NCBI GenBank assembly: GCA_002502245.1
Contig: DAPW01000010.1
Location: 8,138 to 72,137, forward strand
Direction of reading: 5' to 3'
DNA length: 64,000 bases
Origin: Methanoregula sp. UBA154
Lineage (GTDB): Archaea > Halobacteriota > Methanomicrobia > Methanomicrobiales > Methanospirillaceae
Under the pieces are notes generated by a model. The model searched no databases. It was not told where the DNA came from and saw nothing but the letters and a program-made list of their open reading frames with translations. The translations under genes were made by a program, and so were the position numbers. How positions within the stretch are numbered: the stretch's first letter is position 1; every line of letters begins with the position of its first letter. Shown one piece after another: positions 53,858-62,853 of this stretch.

Positions 53858-54967
53858 TCAGGGAGGCACGGGCCCGGATCCGCTGTACTCCTGCGAGAGA
53901 ATTTTTGCGCCGGTCACGACGAGCGCGATGAGCACCGGGCCGAGGATGAAACCCACGATGCCCATGAACGGCACGCCGGCAAAAATCCCAATCATCATGA
54001 TGACCGGATGGACCGAGACCCGCCTCCCCATCATCACCGGGCGGTAAAAGAAATCGATCCACCCGCTCAGCAGGGGGTATCCGACCAGCAGCATGAGGAC
54101 TGCGGCGCCGGAGTCGCCGGTGCTCAAAAAGTAGAGCGCAAGGATAAGGATCATCGCCTGGGCACCGATGAGGGGGATGAGCATGGCAAACCCGATCATG
54201 GTCGAGAACAGGAGCACCTCCCCCCTGCCGAGCAGGGTGAAGAACGGGATCGCAAGGATGAACGAGATGATGGCAGCCGAGATCTGGACGATGATAAGGG
54301 CATAGATCGTGTTCTCGGAGATTTCTGCCAACCGGTTCACCGGGTCCCGAAGTCTCGGGGAAATGGCGCCAATTGTGGTGCCCCAGATGGCCTCACCATA
54401 GTACAGCAGCATCGACAGCGTGAGGAAAAAGATGATGATCGAAAGCAGCGTCTGCAGGATATCACCGGTCAGGCTCAGGATCACTTCTACGATCAGGTCC
54501 GTGAGGGTCTCGTCGAAATGCAGCAGCTCCTGCTCGGTGAAGGACGGCACGAACCCGGCAAAAACGGTTCGGTCCAGGCCGGTTACCATGGCCTTGGCCA
54601 TGGTGCCGATATTCTCCACATTGCCTATCATCATGCTCACGGCAAACGACGTTATCAGCAGGATGATGAGGAGCACCCAGAGGGTGATGAACGTTGCCGA
54701 CACCGTGGGCGCAACGATACGGCAGAGCCGTTTATGCAGCGGGAGCAGCACGACCGCAATAGCGGCCGCCCAGACAAAAACCGTCATGAGCGGCCAGAAC
54801 GCGATGATCGCCACGGTAACGATGAAGAGGATGAGGAGCCCCAGCTTTACTTCATCCGGAACTCTCCCGGCACCGGTCATGCCGGTGGCTGATGCACCAC
54901 CGGAGACGGCAGGGGAATTACCGGCGGCGCTGCCGGCCGTTTCCTGCAGGTTGTCAGTCACAGGCAT
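53858..54967 (-). CDS. AI-2E family (PerM/UPF0118) membrane protein
   Basis: 369 residues, about eight helices. The family marks are T-L-S-M-L-L-Y-Y-G, I-A-I-P-F-F-T-L-L-G near 230 and the C-terminal V-P-F-M-G-I-V-G-F-I-L-G-P-V motif. An N-terminal Ala/Gly/Ser stretch of 35 residues is probably cytoplasmic. Family members transport varied solutes or protons; the role here is unknown. Confidence 0.85.
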   Translation of the reverse strand: MPVTDNLQETAGSAAGNSPAVSGGASATGMTGAGRVPDEVKLGLLILFIVTVAIIAFWPLMTVFVWAAAIAVVLLPLHKRLCRIVAPTVSATFITLWVLLIILLITSFAVSMMIGNVENIGTMAKAMVTGLDRTVFAGFVPSFTEQELLHFDETLTDLIVEVILSLTGDILQTLLSIIIFFLTLSMLLYYGEAIWGTTIGAISPRLRDPVNRLAEISENTIYALIIVQISAAIISFILAIPFFTLLGRGEVLLFSTMIGFAMLIPLIGAQAMILILALYFLSTGDSGAAVLMLLVGYPLLSGWIDFFYRPVMMGRRVSVHPVIMMIGIFAGVPFMGIVGFILGPVLIALVVTGAKILSQEYSGSGPVPP

Positions 54968-55129
54968 ATGAGTTTCGCTCCCTGCTGTTCCCGGTGTAGC
55001 GGGAGATCATCCGGAAGGATGCCCCCGTGCAGCAGATGAAGAGCGGGTATAGCGCAGGTAGTATAAAAAACCTGACGGGAACCTGCTGCGGCCTGCGGCC
55101 CTGATCGCAATTCCCGCGGGAAACGGTAC

Positions 55130-55426
55130 TTACCTGCCCTGATCCGGTGTCCCGTCAGGGATCCGGCCGGCAAGCCCCCGGACCTTCCGGTTCTCAAACA
55201 CCACCGCACCGTCATACGTGATGAGCAGGATCCGATGGTAGGGTACGGGTTTCTCCCCGTCACCGGTCCGGATCGTCATGTAATACGGTTCCAGGCTGAT
55301 ATCGGGGCCGCCCGCGGCAGCACAGTCACCGGGTGCTCCCCGGTCGGTATACCAGACCCGCACGTTTGCGCGGTCACAGCGGGCATCGTGCCAGTACCGG
55401 AGCAGGAGGTTATGGCTGGTCAGCAG
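55130..55426 (-). CDS. DUF504 (UPF0248) family protein with a likely CTG start
   Basis: About 98 residues. The pattern T-S-H-N-L-L-L-R-Y-W-H-D-A-R-C-D near the start and V-P-Y-H-R-I-L-L-I-T-Y-D-G near 70 match DUF504. An internal in-frame GTG at 55363 would lose the conserved N-terminus. The full frame has no ATG, GTG or TTG after the upstream stop, but CTG-CTG at 55421-55426 lies 7 nt after GAGGTGA, a strong ribosome site, and gives the usual M-x-T-S-H. This suggests initiation at CTG. Confidence 0.7.
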   Translation of the reverse strand: MLTSHNLLLRYWHDARCDRANVRVWYTDRGAPGDCAAAGGPDISLEPYYMTIRTGDGEKPVPYHRILLITYDGAVVFENRKVRGLAGRIPDGTPDQGR

Positions 55427-55468
55427 GGTTGAGTCACCTCAGGATGACAACTGATGATCCGTTCCAAG

Positions 55469-55478
55469 CATATAAATT
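55469..55478 (+). promoter_or_regulatory. TATA box of the DUF1801 gene
   Basis: CATATAAATT lies about 40 nt before the preferred start. Confidence 0.5.
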
Positions 55479-55517
55479 CCCCCGCCCCGATCCATGATGT
55501 ACCAGCAGGAGCCGGTC

Positions 55518-56012
55518 ATGGAGGAAGGAACGAAGACGGTCCCGGCCCAGGATGTCGACGCGTACCTCGCGTTGGTGCCGGAGAAGGAGCGGGCTGTGCT
55601 CGAAGCGCTGCGCAGGACCATCAGAGCCGCTGCCCCGATGGCGGAAGAACGTATCAGTTACCGCATGCCGGGATACCTGTACCACGGGCCCCTGGTCTTC
55701 TTTGCCGCGTTCAGGAACCACCTCGGGTTCTATGGCGTGAGCAAGGAAGTCCTGGAACAGTTCCGGGACGAACTTGCGCCATTTCGCACCTCTACCACCA
55801 CCCTCCACTTCTCCGCCGAACAGCCGCTCCCCGCAGCGCTCGTGGAAAAGATCGTGAAGGCACGGGTTGCGGAGAACGAAGCGGGAACCGCGGGACACCG
55901 GAAAAAATCGCGGCACGGGGTCCCGTCCGGCGTTCACGAGACGATCCCGCGGGCGGGCCGGCGATCGCCCCGGCCGCTCTCAGGCCGGCTGCCTGCGCAT
56001 GACCGGCGGTAA
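55518..56012 (+). CDS. DUF1801 (YdhG-like) family protein
   Basis: 164 residues. The iron-chaperone-like fold is seen in V-D-A-Y-L-A-L-V-P, A-E-E-R-I-S-Y-R-M-P-G-Y and H-L-G-F-Y-G. The last 40 residues are Arg/Gly/Pro-rich and probably disordered. ATG at 55518 follows AGGAG at 6 nt, so the two earlier ATGs at 55494/55497 are less likely. The function is not established. Confidence 0.78.
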   Translation: MEEGTKTVPAQDVDAYLALVPEKERAVLEALRRTIRAAAPMAEERISYRMPGYLYHGPLVFFAAFRNHLGFYGVSKEVLEQFRDELAPFRTSTTTLHFSAEQPLPAALVEKIVKARVAENEAGTAGHRKKSRHGVPSGVHETIPRAGRRSPRPLSGRLPAHDRR

Positions 56013-56066
56013 CCGCGGATTGTTCTCATTCCGCTCCCGGACAAGACACAGGAAGCTTGTATCCCG

Positions 56067-57212
56067 ATGACCCGCGACCCGCTGACCCCTGCCGGCATGA
56101 CTCCCGAAACGATCCTCCGGCTGCGGCTCGCGGGCCAGCAGATTACCCGTTCCCGGTGCCCTGCACCCGGCGCGGTGGTGGCATGGCTGGGCGCCATCCA
56201 GGCACAGGACTATGCCGGGGCGCTCTGGTCTGTTGGTCTCCGCCTGCCCGGCAGTACGGCAGCCGGTATCGGGCAGGCGGTGGCCGGACGAACCCTTGTC
56301 CGGACCTGGCTCCTGCGGGGTACCCTGCACCTGGTCACTGCCCGGGATCTCCGCTGGATGCTTGCACTCCTGGCACCCGGCATCATTGCCGGGAACCGGC
56401 GCCGGTACCGCGAGCTCGCGCTGGATGAGGAGACGTTTGCCCGCAGCAATGCGGTGATCAGAGAAGCCGTTGAGGGCGGGCAGCACCTCAGCCGGACCGG
56501 GCTGGTCGCCATCCTGGAACAGCACGGGATCCCGGCCGGGGGGCAGCGGGCACCCTACCTGCTGCAGCGGGCCTCGCTCGACGGCATCATCTGCCAGGGC
56601 GCACCGCAGGGAACCAACCCCGTGTTCTTCTCCTGTTCGTCCCTGCCGGAAGGGAACGCGTTCGGGCATGAAGCGGCGCTGGCAGAACTGGCCCGGCGCT
56701 ATATCGCAAGCCACGCCCCGGCCACGCTCCGGGATTTTGCTGCCTGGTCCGGGCTGCCGGTGGACGAGGCCCGGGCAGGCCTCGGTGCGGCCGGCCCGCA
56801 CCTGAGCCGCAAAACCGTGGACGGCCGGACCTGGTTTCTGCCCCGTCCCGCCCGGGCAGAGGAGCCCCCGGCAGCCACCGTGCACCTGCTGCCGGGATTT
56901 GACGAGTACATCCTCGGGTACCGGGAACGCTGCGCCCTGCCGGAGGACCCAACGCTCCGGAGAAGGGTGCTGAAAAACGGCATGCTGAGCCCCACGATAC
57001 TGAGCAGCGGTCGCGTTGCCGGGACCTGGAGACGCATCGTCAGGAACGGCACGGTCAGGATCGTACCAGCGCCGTTCTCGCCGCTGACCGGTGCAGAGAA
57101 GGATGCACTCGCCGTTGCGGCACACCGGTACGGGGAATTCCTCGGGATGTCCGTGCTCGTGGAGGAAGCAGTCCGTCCTGCCGGGGATCCTCCGGAGGAG
57201 GCGGAAGGATAA
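56067..57212 (+). CDS. AlkZ/YcaQ-like DNA glycosylase
   Basis: 381 residues, winged-helix repeats (PF06224 type). The catalytic Q-x-Q appears as Q45-A-Q47 in G-A-I-Q-A-Q-D-Y. Other marks are T-L-V-R-T-W-L-L-R-G-T-L-H near 75, L-L-P-G-F-D-E-Y-I-L-G-Y-R near 280 and V-A-G-T-W near 330. Such enzymes excise alkylated or crosslinked bases. It is monocistronic. Confidence 0.85.
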   Translation: MTRDPLTPAGMTPETILRLRLAGQQITRSRCPAPGAVVAWLGAIQAQDYAGALWSVGLRLPGSTAAGIGQAVAGRTLVRTWLLRGTLHLVTARDLRWMLALLAPGIIAGNRRRYRELALDEETFARSNAVIREAVEGGQHLSRTGLVAILEQHGIPAGGQRAPYLLQRASLDGIICQGAPQGTNPVFFSCSSLPEGNAFGHEAALAELARRYIASHAPATLRDFAAWSGLPVDEARAGLGAAGPHLSRKTVDGRTWFLPRPARAEEPPAATVHLLPGFDEYILGYRERCALPEDPTLRRRVLKNGMLSPTILSSGRVAGTWRRIVRNGTVRIVPAPFSPLTGAEKDALAVAAHRYGEFLGMSVLVEEAVRPAGDPPEEAEG

Positions 57213-57286
57213 CAAAAAGAGCGGCGGGTGACGGTGTCCGCTCCGGAGGACAAGGATTATTGCATCAGGCACTGATGTGTGGAACT

Positions 57287-57874
57287 ATGCGATCGAATTG
57301 TGCGGTTCTGTTCACGATCCTGCTCCTCGGTGTTGTGAGCCTGGCCGGGTGCACGGGTTCCCCGCCGGCACCGGTGGCAACACCGACCCCGTTACCCGTC
57401 GTGACATTTCCCGCGATCCCGACCCCGTCGACAACCGCTCCGGTTATCGCAACATATGTCTGGCCGGCAACGGAGACACTGGCAACGGCGGCAACACCAA
57501 CCCCGATACCCGTGGTGACGTTCCCTCGGATCACGAGCCCGGCACCACTCGCGACAACTGCCCCAATTACCACAACGCAGGTATGGCCAACCCTGGAAAC
57601 GCCGGCACCCGCTCATCCCGCTGCAAAAACATATTTCTTCCATGGTACAGGTGATTATGAAGATTTCACCTTCACGACCGACTTCGACGCAACCTGGGAA
57701 TTCCGCATGGATCCGGGGGCGGGCACGTTTCTCGTGAGTTTACAGGACGCCCGGGGGAACGAGATCGAGCGCCTGCCCCCCACCGGCACGAAAACCGTCT
57801 GGCTGAAGGCAGGGGACTACCATTTTGATATCGCGGCAGACGCGCCATGGTATATCACCATGTCGACCGCATGA
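57287..57874 (+). CDS. Lipoprotein with tandem Thr/Pro repeats
   Basis: 195 residues. The lipobox L-A-G-C is followed by two tandem units of about 38 residues (A-T-P-T-P-x-P-V-V-T-F-P ... T-T-A-P-I ... V-W-P-x-x-E-T), then a beta-rich domain with F-F-H-G-T-G-D-Y and W-Y-I-T-M. The repeats probably act as a glycosylated or flexible stalk. ATG at 57287 gives a normal signal segment. Confidence 0.72.
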   Translation: MRSNCAVLFTILLLGVVSLAGCTGSPPAPVATPTPLPVVTFPAIPTPSTTAPVIATYVWPATETLATAATPTPIPVVTFPRITSPAPLATTAPITTTQVWPTLETPAPAHPAAKTYFFHGTGDYEDFTFTTDFDATWEFRMDPGAGTFLVSLQDARGNEIERLPPTGTKTVWLKAGDYHFDIAADAPWYITMSTA

Positions 57875-57960
57875 TTTCCCGGTCCCTGCCGGAGGGGCGG
57901 CCGTTCACCGGTTCCCCGGCCCGGTCGGGCGAGACGGGTGATTATTGAACCATCCAACTA

Positions 57961-57968
57961 TTATAAAT
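57961..57968 (+). promoter_or_regulatory. TATA box of the 58001 lipoprotein gene
   Basis: TTATAAAT about 33 nt before the ATG, so the leader is only a few bases. Confidence 0.55.
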
Positions 57969-58000
57969 CCCCGCTCTCCCAAAATCAGCACCGGATTATC

Positions 58001-58516
58001 ATGAAAAAACAAGCGAGATACAGCACGGCACTCGCGGTCGCAGCCCTCGTATTCCTGCTCATCGTAGCCGGATGTACCAGCAGGCCGGCCGCAGTACCCG
58101 CAACAACGACCCCTGCCACGACCGTCCAGACCCCCGCCACCACCATGACGGTTCTCCCGACCCCGACCCCCACGGAAGTGGTGCCCAATGCGACGGCTTT
58201 AGACCGTATCTTTGTCGATGCCGCAGAAGCCTGTTACCAGGACACGCCGGTCATCACCAACGTCTCCACCCACCTGGCATTCGCCACGTGCATGAAGAAC
58301 ACGCCGCTTCCGTTCAGCAACTGTGCCCAGAACTTCCGGTATTATGTCCTGAAGTCTACCAACGAAGACCCCACGTCGGCAGGATTTGCGCGGGAAATGA
58401 CCACCGCCCGCCTTGCCCGCGAGGCGTTCCTCCGGGGCGAAGGCTATGACGGGATCCGCCAGGAGTATGTCCCGTGCGGGAATGCAACCCTGATCCCGAC
58501 GTCATTCTATCAGTGA
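58001..58516 (+). CDS. Lipoprotein of unknown function
   Basis: 171 residues with lipobox V-A-G-C, a Thr/Pro linker (25-65) and a helical domain with four cysteines (E-A-C-Y-Q-D, A-T-C-M-K-N, S-N-C-A-Q-N, V-P-C-G-N) that could form two disulfides outside the cell. No family recognised. Confidence 0.72.
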   Translation: MKKQARYSTALAVAALVFLLIVAGCTSRPAAVPATTTPATTVQTPATTMTVLPTPTPTEVVPNATALDRIFVDAAEACYQDTPVITNVSTHLAFATCMKNTPLPFSNCAQNFRYYVLKSTNEDPTSAGFAREMTTARLAREAFLRGEGYDGIRQEYVPCGNATLIPTSFYQ

Positions 58517-58577
58517 CCTTCCGGACCTGACGTCAGTACAGCCAGAAAAATTGCGGGGATATGATCCCTGTATCCCG

Positions 58578-59030
58578 TTACGGGACGATCCCCGCGAGCA
58601 TCCCGACGATCTCCCCGGCGGCTGCCGGGTCCACCACCTGCGCCAGCACGAGGCCGGCGGTAGCGAGAAAGAAGGTCCAGAAGACCTTCTGCACCTGCCC
58701 GTTCTTCCCGAATGCGTCCAGCACGGCGTCCGTGTCCGCCTTCATGGCGGAGCGGATGAGCCGGGGAAGGAAGACGAAGAGCGGCAGGAAGATGACCGCC
58801 CCGCCGATCACCGCGAGCGGGAGGCCGGTGATGCCGGCGAACCAGCACCCGGCCGGGACGGCGATGCTCCCGGCAAGGATACTCGCCATGGTCACCTCCC
58901 CGACGCTGAACCAGGCCCGCCGTTCTGCCCCGTCGATCTTCTCCTCGTCGGTCAGGCGCTCCACGCCGAACATGCCGATGGCATGGAGCATGCCCCACCT
59001 GAGGGCGCGGAGCGAGGTGAGGTCAGGCAT
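58578..59030 (-). CDS. Membrane protein of unknown function
   Basis: 150 residues with three to four helices (about 45-110 and 115-148) and a charged N-terminal segment (G-V-E-R-L-T-D-E-E-K-I). I do not recognise it. The start at 59030 follows the family-like start M-P-D-L-T-S. Confidence 0.55.
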   Translation of the reverse strand: MPDLTSLRALRWGMLHAIGMFGVERLTDEEKIDGAERRAWFSVGEVTMASILAGSIAVPAGCWFAGITGLPLAVIGGAVIFLPLFVFLPRLIRSAMKADTDAVLDAFGKNGQVQKVFWTFFLATAGLVLAQVVDPAAAGEIVGMLAGIVP

Positions 59031-59136
59031 GAGAGCGGCCTCCTGAGTATGCTGTGAAATGTCTCATTTGATCCACCTCAGTTGAGGAAATACCGGGAAA
59101 AGAGGAGTGTTGGCTCCTCCTCCCCGGATTGTCCCA

Positions 59137-59640
59137 TCAGGCTAACGCCGTTACGGTGTCTGCCCAGGTCTCGACCCTGCTCCGGATGGCCTCGTCAGAG
59201 TACGAGGTGAGGGTCACCTGTTCCCGGCTGAAGTTCACGAAGTAGATCTCGCCATTGGCATCGTGGCAGCGGAGCGTGGACGCGTACTTCTCGTTCGCCA
59301 GGTCACGGACCGGTGTCCCGCCCAGTGCGGTTGCGATCGCGGTGTCGGCGATGATCTGGTTTGCGACGCTCGTGAAGGATGCAATGGTCGGTGCCCTGAT
59401 GGTGATCAGTGCAATGGTTTTTGCAAGTGCATCCTGGTACACGACCCGTGCGGTATACCCGGCCCTGCTCTGTTCTACCGGCGGGTGGTTCACTCCCTGT
59501 GCATTGTAGGCAACGCACTGGAAGGGGTTGTTCGTGATGACGCCCTGGACAATGTTGTCAAAGGCAGTCACATCTGCGAGCGGGTCTGCGAGTTTCCGGA
59601 CCGCGCTCTTTGTGGTATTACTGGTTGTAAAGTCTGCCAT
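59137..59640 (-). CDS. Soluble protein of unknown function
   Basis: 167 residues from ATG 59640, which follows AAGGAG at 7 nt. The sequence alternates helices and strands with no cysteine motif except one R-C-H-D; it resembles small secreted or cytoplasmic proteins seen in multiple copies in methanogens, but I cannot name a family. An upstream extension in frame is not needed. Confidence 0.6.
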   Translation of the reverse strand: MADFTTSNTTKSAVRKLADPLADVTAFDNIVQGVITNNPFQCVAYNAQGVNHPPVEQSRAGYTARVVYQDALAKTIALITIRAPTIASFTSVANQIIADTAIATALGGTPVRDLANEKYASTLRCHDANGEIYFVNFSREQVTLTSYSDEAIRSRVETWADTVTALA

Positions 59641-59934
59641 GTTTTTTCTCCTTGTTTTTTTGTGAATCTGGAGATCCTCCGGATCTCCTGCCTTTCCGGA
59701 ATTTCTTGGAAGCCGGCTCCGCCGTCCTTCCCATGATTCGCTGGTGCGGGAGTGGTCCGCTCCCGCGGTCGGGTCATCGGGGCCCTTTGACACAAAACCA
59801 TGATACGGCCCAGACTATGGCCTTTTATTATGAAACGGATTTTCGGAAAATCCGGGATTATATTGAAGCCGGACAGGCTGGCCGGGTTTTATTTGCGCCC
59901 TGTTGGGAGGTACCTGAATTGTTCCTCCGGGGTT

Positions 59935-60207
59935 GAGCTGGTAGACCAGATCCGGAAAAATGCTACCATTGACTGGACGGTCAAGGAGAGCGTCAGGGCA
60001 AAAATGCGGGTGATGGTCAAGCGTATCCTGACCAAATACAACTATCCCCCGGACAAGCTGCCCAGGGCAGTTGTGACAATCCTCGAACAGGCCGAGATCC
60101 TGCCAGACCCTGCTAAAGATTTTTCAATCGCGATCACGACCCTGCCTGAAAACCTTTCACAAATCAATCAAACCCTGATTAAAAATTTTCAACCAGACCT
60201 TGCCTGA
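59935..60207 (+). pseudogene. C-terminal remnant of a type I restriction HsdR subunit
   Basis: The frame E-L-V-D-Q-I-R-K-N-A-T-I-D-W-T-V-K-E-S, then V-R-A-K-M-R-V-M-V-K-R-I-L, then Y-P-P-D-K and V-L-E-Q-A-E matches the end of HsdR-type restriction subunits. The upstream 45 residues of the frame are unrelated, and no helicase or nuclease part, hsdS or hsdM is near. The last 30 residues are encoded inside the 25-nt repeat array, so the gene end was overwritten by repeats. Confidence 0.65.
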
Positions 60208-60470
60208 AATTTTTTCAGCAGACCTTGATTAAAAAATTCCAGACAGACCCTGATTGAAAACTGGTGCACCCGCGCCATCTTCCGTCGTGAAGCGGTTCCG
60301 GGAGTTCAGGTACATGTATTTAACTTTTTGCAGCCACACCCTGATTGAAAATTTTCAGGCAGACTTTGATTGAAATTTTTTCATCAAACCTTGATTGAAA
60401 ATTTTTCATCGCGATCGTAAACCTGATTGAAAACCGGATTCGGATCAATCAGACTCTGATTGAAAATTGT
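60106..60470. repeat. Degenerate 25-nt direct-repeat array, about eleven units
   Basis: The unit is about CAGACC-YTGATTGAAAA-TTTTTCA. Consecutive copies are spaced 24-25 nt (starts near 60172, 60196, 60220, 60245 and again 60336, 60361, 60386), with a gap at 60265-60335. Each unit has the dyad TGAAAA/TTTTCA. There are no unique spacers, so it is not a CRISPR array. It starts inside the hsdR remnant. Confidence 0.75.
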
Positions 60471-60721
60471 GCCGGAACTGCTTATACTGCTGGATATTAT
60501 CCCGAAAACGTACCATCCTCAACCATACCATTCCACTCATCCCCCTTGTGCTCCGGGCCCCCGTCCTCAAATCCCCCGGTGCGTTTTCCGCCCCCGGTCC
60601 ACAAAAATACCCCTTTTAAATCGCTGAAATTCCCGCACATGGACAAAGCGTATATCCCGGTACCAAAAGAATATGAATGAGTGGCAAAAAACCACCATAA
60701 ACGAAAAACACTGAAAAGGAA

Positions 60722-60829
60722 GTGATAACCACGTCAAATAAGAAAAAAAAGGTAGTTGCCCCCGTTTCAAAGACAACTCCCGGAGCAGCAAAGACCGATG
60801 CAAAGAAATCCAGCGGAAGGAGAGCATAA
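60722..60829 (+). CDS. Small lysine-rich ORF
   Basis: 35 residues from GTG 60722, very basic (S-N-K-K-K-K-V-V-A-P-V and K-S-S-G-R-R-A). The sequence GGAAGTGAT before it is close to a perfect ribosome site, which would place the start at ACG 60731 rather than the overlapping GTG; ATG may have mutated to ACG. It may be a small DNA- or RNA-binding protein or a decaying one. Confidence 0.4.
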   Translation: MITTSNKKKKVVAPVSKTTPGAAKTDAKKSSGRRA

Positions 60830-61183
60830 TCCCCCGTTCATTTCTCATATTTTTCATTGTATTCTTTATTCTCTAAGGGCAGTTTTCACTCGGGTCCATG
60901 GGCTGCCGGATCTGGTTGTGTATCCCTGAAAAGAGCCTATGAACTGCTTTTCAGGTACCGGGCATACCTGTTAAAAATATTCGAGGAAATGCCGGGAGGT
61001 GGCCTGCGGCTGCACCTGAACGTGGCGGCGGCGACCCGGCGATGCGGGCGGTTGTCAGTCCGGAGAAAGAAGACTGGTATGGCGTAGTGATCTGCCCGGG
61101 CCGGCGCAGGAATAAAACCAGCAGATTCGTGCCCTGGTGAGCATCCGGTCTTTAAGACGATTCTGGTGAAAAGAGTTGGGATT
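60830..61183. other. Gene-free stretch
   Basis: Short open frames exist, but none has a supported start or family pattern. It lies between the Lys-rich ORF and the end of a convergent TPR gene. Confidence 0.4.
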
Positions 61184-61417
61184 TTAGATCTTGCCGGCAT
61201 ACATGGCGATTGCTGTATCAAAGAGTTTCTGCGCTTCGGCATGGTTCCCGATTAGTGCCAGGGTCTCGCCCTTGTTAAATAACGCATCTGCATCCGCCGG
61301 ATCGATCCTGAGTGCATTGTTGTAGGCAGCAATGGCCTTCTGGTACTCCCCCTGGCTGTGAAGGAGATTCCCAAGTTCCACATACTCGCGTTCCTGTTTT
61401 AAGTCCTGAATATCCAT
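61184..61417 (-). CDS. Small TPR protein
   Basis: 77 residues with two TPR motifs (Y-V-E-L-G-N-L-L-H-S-Q-G-E-Y-Q-K-A-I and A-L-F-N-K-G-E-T-L-A-L-I-G-N-H-A-E-A). ATG at 61417 follows GGAAGGGA; a 24-residue longer frame is less likely. A scaffold role is likely. Confidence 0.72.
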   Translation of the reverse strand: MDIQDLKQEREYVELGNLLHSQGEYQKAIAAYNNALRIDPADADALFNKGETLALIGNHAEAQKLFDTAIAMYAGKI

Positions 61418-61802
61418 GATGGTTCCCTTCCTTGCCACTCCTGTGGCTGAACCAGACTCTTTCGGAGCAGCCTTTAATGATTTGCACACCTGATTTGCCG
61501 AACAAAGTCATGGTACAGGTCTGCCATGCAAATATTTCTCAGATGTTCCGGCCGGTGATACGGCAGGGAAAAATAGTCCTGCAGGGGGTCACCTTCCCTG
61601 CCGCTGCTGTTGCAGGCAGTACGGATGGCCCCTTCCCGGAAAAAGTATCGGTGAGATGCCCCATGACTGCGGCGTGTGCAAAGAGGGGATGATACGCAAA
61701 ATACCCGTCCGGGTGAAGTCCGGGAAGCCCCGCCGGATCCTTCGATCGCATCCGCTCGTCATCAGCCAGGGGGAGAAACCAGAAAAAAAAATTGATCCCC
61801 GG
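61418..61802. other. Gene-free stretch
   Basis: No convincing gene. Overlapping open frames on both strands look like GC-driven artefacts. Confidence 0.4.
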
Positions 61803-62222
61803 TCAGACCGACTTCTGCCAGTCCTGGCCCATGTCAACGAGCGGCCGGACCTCGGTCACATCGAAGGTGACGGCGGCATGGACCATCTTTGCCGCATCCG
61901 GACCAAGGGCCTGTGCGATCTGCTTCCGGTACGCGTCAAGCGCGGGGCCTCCCACGGCTAGCGCCTTCACTTTCAGGTACACGCGGACCCCCTTCCAGTC
62001 CGGGAGTGCCGTGCCGGGTTCCATGATCAGAAAGACCGCGTGGGGGTTCTCCTGGAGGTTCTGCAGGGTCCGGTTCTGCCCAAGGCCCATGACCACGGTC
62101 TTCTCATCGGTCATCCGGGGCGAACCGAGGACGGCGGAATCGACGTTCCCTGTCTTGGAGGCGGTGCTCAGCGTCCCGAGCCTCGGTGCCTTGTTGAAGT
62201 AGTCCATCAGTTTTTTTGGCAT
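61803..62222 (-). CDS. Pyridoxamine 5'-phosphate oxidase-like flavoprotein
   Basis: 139 residues with the split-barrel pattern (L-G-T-L-S-T-A-S-K-T-G-N-V-D-S-A-V at 15-30, V-V-M-G-L-G-Q-N-R-T-L-Q-N-L near 45-58, P-H-A-V-F-L-I-M-E-P near 65). It belongs to the same superfamily as the protein at 4222 but is only distantly similar. The cofactor and substrate are unknown. Confidence 0.78.
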   Translation of the reverse strand: MPKKLMDYFNKAPRLGTLSTASKTGNVDSAVLGSPRMTDEKTVVMGLGQNRTLQNLQENPHAVFLIMEPGTALPDWKGVRVYLKVKALAVGGPALDAYRKQIAQALGPDAAKMVHAAVTFDVTEVRPLVDMGQDWQKSV

Positions 62223-62341
62223 GAGTTATCCCTCGTTACCGATCGCAATTACTGCCTCCTGCCTTAAAAAGCCTGATATCGGGACAACCTTCCGGCCACT
62301 GCCCTCCGGTCACTGACGGGAGATGACTGCAACAGCTTGGG

Positions 62342-62357
62342 GGACCGGACACGGTCC
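62342..62357. promoter_or_regulatory. Palindrome upstream of the DUF488 gene
   Basis: GGACCG-GACA-CGGTCC lies about 33 nt before the ATG, followed by a TTAATAAT TATA-like stretch. Possible operator. Confidence 0.35.
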
Positions 62358-62389
62358 TTAATAATCCATACGTCAATCCTCCACGAGAG

Positions 62390-62758
62390 ATGCTCAAGAC
62401 CAGCTATTTCGCAAAGAGTGCAAAGGAACCCGGCGCGGTCTCGATCGCCCGCTTCCCGCCGAAGTGGTACACCGGCGCCCGCTACCTGCCCCTTGCACCG
62501 CCACCAGAGCTGCTGAAAATACACGACTGGGATGAGTACCGGCGCCGCTACCGGGAAGAGGTGCTGTCCGTGCTCGACCCGGATGCGGTGCTCCGGGACC
62601 TTTGCGTGGACGGGGCAGGGCATGATATCCTCCTGTGCTGCTTCGAGAAGGAGCGGGCGCACTGCCACCGGGGGCTGGTTGCGGCATGGTTCTTTGAGAC
62701 CCGGGGGATCACGGTCCCAGAACTGGGGCAGGAATCCGTAAGGCACCTTCCCTTCTGA
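62390..62758 (+). CDS. DUF488 family protein
   Basis: 122 residues. The family core is G-H-D-I-L-L-C-C-F-E-K-E-R-A-H-C-H-R-G-L-V-A-A-W-F with its Cys-Cys and Cys-His pattern. W-Y-T-G-A-R-Y-L-P-L-A-P-P is typical of the N-terminal half. Function unknown. A truncated second copy of its C-terminal half lies at 63776. Confidence 0.82.
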   Translation: MLKTSYFAKSAKEPGAVSIARFPPKWYTGARYLPLAPPPELLKIHDWDEYRRRYREEVLSVLDPDAVLRDLCVDGAGHDILLCCFEKERAHCHRGLVAAWFFETRGITVPELGQESVRHLPF

Positions 62759-62853
62759 CGGCCTGCACGCCGGCCCCCGTGCCGGTATCGGGCGGGGAAC
62801 GGTACCCGGAACCACAGAAAAGAATTTCCCCAGACTCCCGTAATGATACAATC

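Noticed and set aside
60106..60470. Possible CRISPR array
   Set aside because: Repeats follow each other at 24-25 nt with no unique spacers, and no cas gene is present.
60857..61087. 76-residue open frame
   Set aside because: Odd composition, no start signal and no recognisable domain.
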